Source: Caballeronia jiangsuensis
Lineage (GTDB): Bacteria > Pseudomonadota > Gammaproteobacteria > Burkholderiales > Burkholderiaceae
DNA length: 34,934 nucleotides
Direction: 5' to 3'
NCBI GenBank assembly: GCA_000648925.1
Contig: JFHF01000070.1
Coordinates: forward strand, 1-34,934
Made by a program: the position numbers and the translations under genes. The notes beneath the pieces were generated by a model. It made no database searches. It saw nothing but the letters and a program-made list of their open reading frames with translations, and was not told where the DNA came from. Positions within the stretch are counted from its first letter, which is position 1. Every line of letters begins with the position of its first letter. Below, in pieces: positions 31,012 through 34,934 of this stretch.

Positions 31012-31791
31012 ATGGATATGGGAATCGCGGGCCGCACCGCGCTGGTGTGCGCGGCGAGCAAGGGCCTCGGACGAGGCTGCGCCGAAGCGCTCGCCGCCGA
31101 GGGCGTGAATCTGGTCATCACCGCGCGCACGGCGGAAACGCTCGAAGCGACGGCCGCTCACATCCGCACGCAATACGGCGTGACCGTCACGACGGTCGCG
31201 GGCGACATCACGACGCCCGAAGGCCACGCCGCCGCGCTCGCCGCGTGCCCATCGCCCGACATTCTGGTCAACAACGCGGGCGGGCCGCCGCCGGGCGACT
31301 TCCGCACCTTCACGCACGACATGTGGATCAAGGCGCTGGAAGGCAACATGCTGACGCCGATCGAGCTGATCAAGGCGACCATCGACGGCATGATCGGGCG
31401 CGGCTTCGGGCGTATCGTGAATATCACGAGTTCGTCGGTGAAAGCGCCGATCGATGTGCTCGGCCTGTCCAACGGCGCGCGTTCCGGGCTCACGGGCTTC
31501 GTCGCGGGCGTCGCGCGCAAGGTCGCGTCCACCGGCGTCACGATCAACAATCTGCTGCCGGGCACCTTCGACACCGACCGCATCGCCGTAACGATGGAAG
31601 CGCAGGCGAAGGCGCAGAACATCTCGATCGAGGACATGCGCGCGCGCCGTGCGCAGAGTCTGCCCGCCGGACGGTTCGGCACGTCGGAGGAATTCGGCCG
31701 TGCGTGCGCGTTTCTATGCAGCGTTCACGCGGGCTACATCACCGGTCAGAACCTCCTGATCGACGGCGGCGCTTACCCCGGCACGTACTGA
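31012..31791 (+). CDS. SDR-family oxidoreductase lacking the YxxxK active-site motif
   Basis: A 259-residue Rossmann-fold protein. The nucleotide-binding loop is ALVCAASKGLGRGCAEALA (about residues 10-28), NNAGG lies at 88-91, and the end GYITGQNLLIDGGAYPGTY is typical of classical SDRs annotated as 3-oxoacyl reductases. The Ser region NITSSSVKAP is present, but the following segment VLGLSNGARSGLTGF (149-163) has no Tyr, and the Lys is absent too. So the usual Tyr-Lys pair is missing; either another residue serves or the protein is not a standard reductase. GGAGG lies seven bases before ATG 31012. Followed by mgsA (15 bases) and a quinone oxidoreductase on the same strand, probably one operon. 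Substrate unknown. Confidence 0.86.
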   Translation: MDMGIAGRTALVCAASKGLGRGCAEALAAEGVNLVITARTAETLEATAAHIRTQYGVTVTTVAGDITTPEGHAAALAACPSPDILVNNAGGPPPGDFRTFTHDMWIKALEGNMLTPIELIKATIDGMIGRGFGRIVNITSSSVKAPIDVLGLSNGARSGLTGFVAGVARKVASTGVTINNLLPGTFDTDRIAVTMEAQAKAQNISIEDMRARRAQSLPAGRFGTSEEFGRACAFLCSVHAGYITGQNLLIDGGAYPGTY

Positions 31792-31806
31792 CCAAGGACC
31801 ACGCAC

Positions 31807-32193
31807 ATGACCACACGCGTCGCGCTGATCGCGCACGACATGAAGAAGGACGACATCGTCACGCTCGCGGGCGAGTTCGTCGACACGCTCGCGCAATGCG
31901 ATCTCGTTGCGACCGGCACGACCGGCGGACGCATCGCGGCGGCGCACGGGCTGGAGATCGAGCGCAAGCTCTCCGGGCCGCACGGCGGCGACTTGCAGAT
32001 CGGGGCGGAACTGGCGGAGGGCCGCGTGAATATCGTGATCTTCCTGCGCGACCCGATGACCCCGCAGCCGCACGAGCCGGACATCAACGCGCTCGTGCGC
32101 GCCTGCGACGTGCACAACGTGCCGTGCGCGACCAACATCGCGACGGCGCGCATGATTCTCGACGACCTGCGCCTGCGTTTTGCGCGGGCCTGA
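31807..32193 (+). CDS. mgsA: Methylglyoxal synthase
   Basis: A 128-residue cytosolic enzyme converting dihydroxyacetone phosphate to methylglyoxal, a bypass that frees phosphate when sugar phosphates build up. Hallmarks: VALIAHDMKKDDIV, the phosphate site ATGTTGGRI, KLSGPHGGDLQIGA, VIFLRDPMTPQPHEPDI with the catalytic Asp, and the final CDVHNVPCATNIATARMIL. AAGGA sits eight bases before ATG 31807. E. coli MgsA is 152 residues; the shorter ends are normal in this group. The next gene is a zinc-free quinone reductase that could help handle reactive carbonyls or redox stress (inference). Confidence 0.96.
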   Translation: MTTRVALIAHDMKKDDIVTLAGEFVDTLAQCDLVATGTTGGRIAAAHGLEIERKLSGPHGGDLQIGAELAEGRVNIVIFLRDPMTPQPHEPDINALVRACDVHNVPCATNIATARMILDDLRLRFARA

Positions 32194-32217
32194 CGAACCG
32201 AAGGAGACGAACGAGCG

Positions 32218-33192
32218 ATGACCAAGGCAATCCGATTCGACAAGGCAGGCGGCCCGGAAGTCATGAAATGGGTCGACGTGGACGTGGGCGCGCCGGGCAA
32301 GGGCGAGATTCGCGTGAAGCATCATGCGGTGGGGCTGAATTTCATCGATGTGTACTTCCGCACCGGCCTCTATCCGATGCCGCTGCCCGGCGGCCTCGGC
32401 ATGGAAGGCGCCGGCGAGGTGACGGCGGTGGGCGAGGGCGTCACGCAATTCAAGCCGGGCGATCGCGTCGCGTATGCGTCGCGTCCGCCGGGCGCGTATG
32501 CCGAAGAGCGCGTGATGTCGGCGGACTACGTCGTCAAATTGCCCGATGCGATCGCCTACGAAGACGCCGCGTCGATCATGCTGCAAGGCCTGACCGCGCA
32601 GTATCTGCTGCGGCGGACGTATCGCGTGAAAGCGGGCGATACCGTGCTGATCCACGCGGCAGCGGGCGGCGTCGGCATGCTCGCGTGCCAGTGGGCGAAG
32701 GCGCTCGGCGCGACGGTGATCGGCACAGTCGGTTCGGACGAGAAAGCCGAACTGGCGAAGGCACACGGCTGCGATTACCCGATCGTCTATACGCGCGAGA
32801 ATTTCACGCAGCGCGTGCGCGAGATCACCAACGGCGCGGGCGTGCCGGTGGTCTACGATTCGATCGGCAAGGACACGTATATCGCCTCGCTCGATTGCCT
32901 CGCGCCGCTCGGCCTCTTCGTCAGCTTCGGCAATTCGTCGGGGCCGCTGCCGCCGCTCGATTCCTCCGAGCTTGCGGGGCGCGGCTCGCTGTATTTCACG
33001 CGGCCGACGCTCTTCAGCTACATCGCCAAGCGCAGCGATCTCGATGCGATGGCGGCGGAACTGTTCGACGTCGTTTCGTCGGGCAAGGTGAAGACGAACG
33101 TGCGCCAGCGCTATCCCTTGTCCGATGCGGCGCGCGCCCACGAAGACCTCGAAGCGCGCAAGACGACCGGCTCGACGATTCTCCTGCCCTGA
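32218..33192 (+). CDS. qor: NADPH:quinone oxidoreductase (zinc-independent MDR family)
   Basis: A 324-residue cytosolic reductase. It starts KAIRFDKAGGPEVMKWVDVDVG, has the quinone reductase signature GLNFIDVYFRTGLYPMPLPGGLGMEGAGEVTAVGEGV, and the NADPH fold VLIHAAAGGVGMLACQWAKALGATVIGTVGS. No catalytic zinc cysteines are present, as expected for Qor. ATG 32218 has AAGGAG about 13 bases upstream. It lies 24 bases after mgsA and 48 before the kdpE-like gene. The family reduces quinones by one electron; true substrate is unknown. Confidence 0.92.
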   Translation: MTKAIRFDKAGGPEVMKWVDVDVGAPGKGEIRVKHHAVGLNFIDVYFRTGLYPMPLPGGLGMEGAGEVTAVGEGVTQFKPGDRVAYASRPPGAYAEERVMSADYVVKLPDAIAYEDAASIMLQGLTAQYLLRRTYRVKAGDTVLIHAAAGGVGMLACQWAKALGATVIGTVGSDEKAELAKAHGCDYPIVYTRENFTQRVREITNGAGVPVVYDSIGKDTYIASLDCLAPLGLFVSFGNSSGPLPPLDSSELAGRGSLYFTRPTLFSYIAKRSDLDAMAAELFDVVSSGKVKTNVRQRYPLSDAARAHEDLEARKTTGSTILLP

Positions 33193-33240
33193 AGTCGCGC
33201 CGAAGGGCGGTTCGTCACCATAACGAGCAACTAAAAAACC

Positions 33241-33939
33241 ATGAGCGAGCCGTCCTTTACCGTCGTCCTGATCGAGGACGACAAGCAGATTCGCCGCTTC
33301 GTGCGCGTATCGCTCGAAGCGCAGGGCATGACGGTCCATGAAGCGGAGACGGGACAGAAGGGTCTCGTCGAAGCGGCGACGCGCAAGCCCGATCTCGTGA
33401 TCGTCGATCTCGGCTTGCCCGATACCGACGGCATCGACGTGATCCGCGAGCTGCGCGGCTGGACGGAGTTGCCGATCATCGTGCTGTCGGCGCGCACGCA
33501 GGAAGAAGAGAAAGTGGCCGCGCTCGACGCCGGCGCCGACGATTACCTGACGAAGCCTTTCGGCGTTTCGGAACTGATGGCGCGGATTCGCGCGCATCTG
33601 CGGCGGCGCAATCAGGCGCAGGCGTCGGAAACGCCGGTCGTCGCGTTCGGCGACGTGAGCGTCGATCTCGCGCTGCGCCGTGTCGTGAAGAACGGCGAGA
33701 ACGTGCATCTGACGCCGATCGAATATCGTCTGCTATCGACGCTCGTGCGGCACGCGGGGCGCGTGCTGACGCATCGGCAATTGCTGGTGGAGGTGTGGGG
33801 GCCGTCGCATGTGGAAAGCCCGCACTACTTGCGCATCTACATGGCGCATCTGCGCCAGAAGCTGGAGCGCGATCCCGCGCAGCCCGAGCATATCGTGACG
33901 GAAACGGGCGTCGGCTACAGGCTCGTCGGCGCGGCGTGA
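33241..33939 (+). CDS. kdpE: OmpR-family response regulator, KdpE type, without an adjacent sensor
   Basis: A 232-residue DNA-binding response regulator. The receiver has the acidic pocket VVLIEDD, phosphoacceptor Asp56 in IVDLGLPDTDG, and the switch Lys in DDYLTKPFG. The winged helix has DLALRRVVKNGENVHLTPIEYRLLSTLVRHAGRVLTHRQLLVEVWGP and HYLRIYMAHLRQKLERDP with GVGYRLV, closely KdpE-like. KdpE controls the KdpFABC potassium pump and normally follows kdpD. Here it follows a quinone oxidoreductase gene by 48 bases and no kdp genes are in view, so it is an orphan or displaced copy. The last 25 bases overlap the convergent downstream gene. Confidence 0.88.
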   Translation: MSEPSFTVVLIEDDKQIRRFVRVSLEAQGMTVHEAETGQKGLVEAATRKPDLVIVDLGLPDTDGIDVIRELRGWTELPIIVLSARTQEEEKVAALDAGADDYLTKPFGVSELMARIRAHLRRRNQAQASETPVVAFGDVSVDLALRRVVKNGENVHLTPIEYRLLSTLVRHAGRVLTHRQLLVEVWGPSHVESPHYLRIYMAHLRQKLERDPAQPEHIVTETGVGYRLVGAA

Positions 33940-34607
33940 CGGATCGTGTGGGCGGGTTCGAGCCTGAGCGAATCGAGCACGATGTCGATGGGTTCGTCGC
34001 CGCCGACGAACGCGATCATTCGATTGTTGATGCCGCATGTTACGCATTGCAGCGCGATGCGCGCGACGTCGGCGCGCGAGACCTCGGGCTTGTGCTTCGT
34101 GAGTTCGCCGGCGAGCGCGATCGCGCCGTGCGCCGGCTCGTCCGATAGCGGTCCGGGCCGGAGAATCGCATAGGGCACGCCGCGATGCGCAACGTATTCG
34201 TCGGCTTCGCGCTTCATCCGCGAGTAGTGGCGCAGTGCGAACCCGCTGCGCTCGGGGTAGAACGCTGACAGCGCGCTGATGACGACGAGTTGCTGTACGC
34301 GGCGGCGTTTTGCGGAGTCGGCGGTGCGCATGACGGCATCGCGGTCGATCGCGCGTTGCTCGTGCACGCTGTCCGTTTCCGCCGATCCGGCTGCGTAGAT
34401 TACGTGCGTGATGTCGTCGAAGGCGTGGGAGAAGTCGTTGGTGAGATCGCCGAGGAGGATTTCGGCGCCCATCGCGGCGAGTTCGCTCTTGTGGGCGGAT
34501 TTGCGCAGCATGGCGCGGAAGGGCATGGCTTCGGCGTGGAGACGCTGCGCGATCAGTCGGCCCGTGCGGCCGTGGGCGCCGATCAGCAGAACCTTTGGCG
34601 TTTTCAT
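33915..34607 (-). CDS. NAD(P)-binding atypical SDR (NmrA/YwnB-like)
   Basis: A 230-residue Rossmann protein with the N-terminal loop VLLIGAHGRTGRLIAQRL (residues 6-23), ILLGDLTNDFSHAFDDITHVIYAAGS, QQLVVISALSAFYPERSGF and a Tyr-Met-Lys-like HYSRMKREADEYV segment followed by YAILRPGPLSDEP. This is the pattern of atypical SDRs used as NAD(P)-dependent epimerases or redox sensors. The reaction is unknown. ATG 34607 is the only good start. It runs convergent to kdpE with a 25-base overlap of the coding ends. Confidence 0.85.
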   Translation of the reverse strand: MKTPKVLLIGAHGRTGRLIAQRLHAEAMPFRAMLRKSAHKSELAAMGAEILLGDLTNDFSHAFDDITHVIYAAGSAETDSVHEQRAIDRDAVMRTADSAKRRRVQQLVVISALSAFYPERSGFALRHYSRMKREADEYVAHRGVPYAILRPGPLSDEPAHGAIALAGELTKHKPEVSRADVARIALQCVTCGINNRMIAFVGGDEPIDIVLDSLRLEPAHTIRHAAPTSL

Positions 34608-34934
34608 GCGGGGATGCGTCCTTTGCCACGGTTTCTGTGGCTAGCCTTTACCCGACAAAGTAGGCGATTTTTGCGCTGCGCGCTGGGGGGCGTGTTTGCG
34701 TTTGCAGCAATTTTGGTTTTTCGCTGGGTCCCGGTTTCGTGTCGGTTTATTAGCGTTGCCCCTGTGCGGGGCGGCAGTCACTTTCTTTGCTGCTGCAAAG
34801 AAAGTAACCAAAGAAACAGCTTCTCACCGCCCGCGGTCACACGCAGTTTGGCCATGCTTGCCAGCCGCCAATGGCACTCGCCTAAGTGTCGCCCTCGAAG
34901 GACTAACCGGGCTTGGCTCGCGCACGGTCTGCCG
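34608..34934. other. Right-edge non-coding stretch with dispersed chromosomal repeat
   Basis: No gene is seen. From about 34738 the sequence is a repeat that I recognise as common in Paraburkholderia/Caballeronia: a GCCCC/GGGGC hairpin (34758-34762 with 34768-34772), then a perfect 11-pair inverted repeat ACTTTCTTTGC (34780-34790) with 34795-34805, loop TGCT, then further sequence to the window edge. The part 34608-34737 shows nothing recognisable. Confidence 0.6.

Noticed and set aside
1..34934. CRISPR arrays, tRNA or rRNA genes
   Set aside because: None seen by reading; repeats found are two-copy direct repeats or dyads, not regularly spaced arrays.

Overview
The window is about 65% GC chromosomal DNA of a Burkholderiaceae bacterium, most likely Paraburkholderia or Caballeronia. 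Support comes from the gene families and gene order, the small CGLAAAPC-type lipoprotein next to purT, the trhO-gluQ pair beside dnaE, and the hairpin-rich repeat at the right edge that I recognise as common in these genera. This is inference from recall; no search was run.

Left part (1-11.4 kb): the 5' part of an ftsK-like gene on the minus strand runs off the left edge, followed by a META-domain lipoprotein (minus). Then come purT, a small lipoprotein and an MliC-type lysozyme inhibitor (plus), rhlE behind a long structured leader, the trhO-gluQ operon (minus) and dnaE (plus). A shared bidirectional terminator separates rhlE from gluQ.

LPS region (11.4-17.9 kb): a WaaE/KdtX-like glycosyltransferase (minus) diverges from waaC, a GT4 glycosyltransferase, a Wzy_C-type O-antigen ligase and msbA (plus). 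Together these build the inner core, attach O antigen and flip lipid A-core. Two of the genes appear to start with TTG.

Accessory region (17.9-22.6 kb): between the convergent msbA and rng lie a probable polymorphic toxin with its immunity gene, then a 3-kb segment bounded by two copies of a 21-bp sequence that is the 3' end of rng. The segment carries an OafA-type acyltransferase and an intact 1287-bp IS3-family element, but no integrase. It has paired subterminal repeats of the kind tyrosine recombinases use, so it looks like a non-autonomous or decayed integrative element. The IS sits in the 3' end of the acyltransferase gene, and the first three IS bases supply a new stop codon. The cargo probably modifies surface polysaccharide and lies beside the LPS genes, which suggests a surface-variation or phage-defence role (inference).

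Right part (22.6-34.9 kb): two minus-strand blocks. hemF-nadD-rsfS-rlmH-maf-rng is tightly packed, with overlapping or nearly abutting genes. upp, yebC and purD lie to its right, with terminators after upp and purD. Then a plus-strand block holds an SDR lacking the YxxxK motif, mgsA, a quinone oxidoreductase and a KdpE-type regulator without an adjacent kdpD. A convergent NAD(P)-binding protein gene overlaps kdpE by 25 bp. The window ends in a dispersed chromosomal repeat.

No tRNA, rRNA or CRISPR array was seen.
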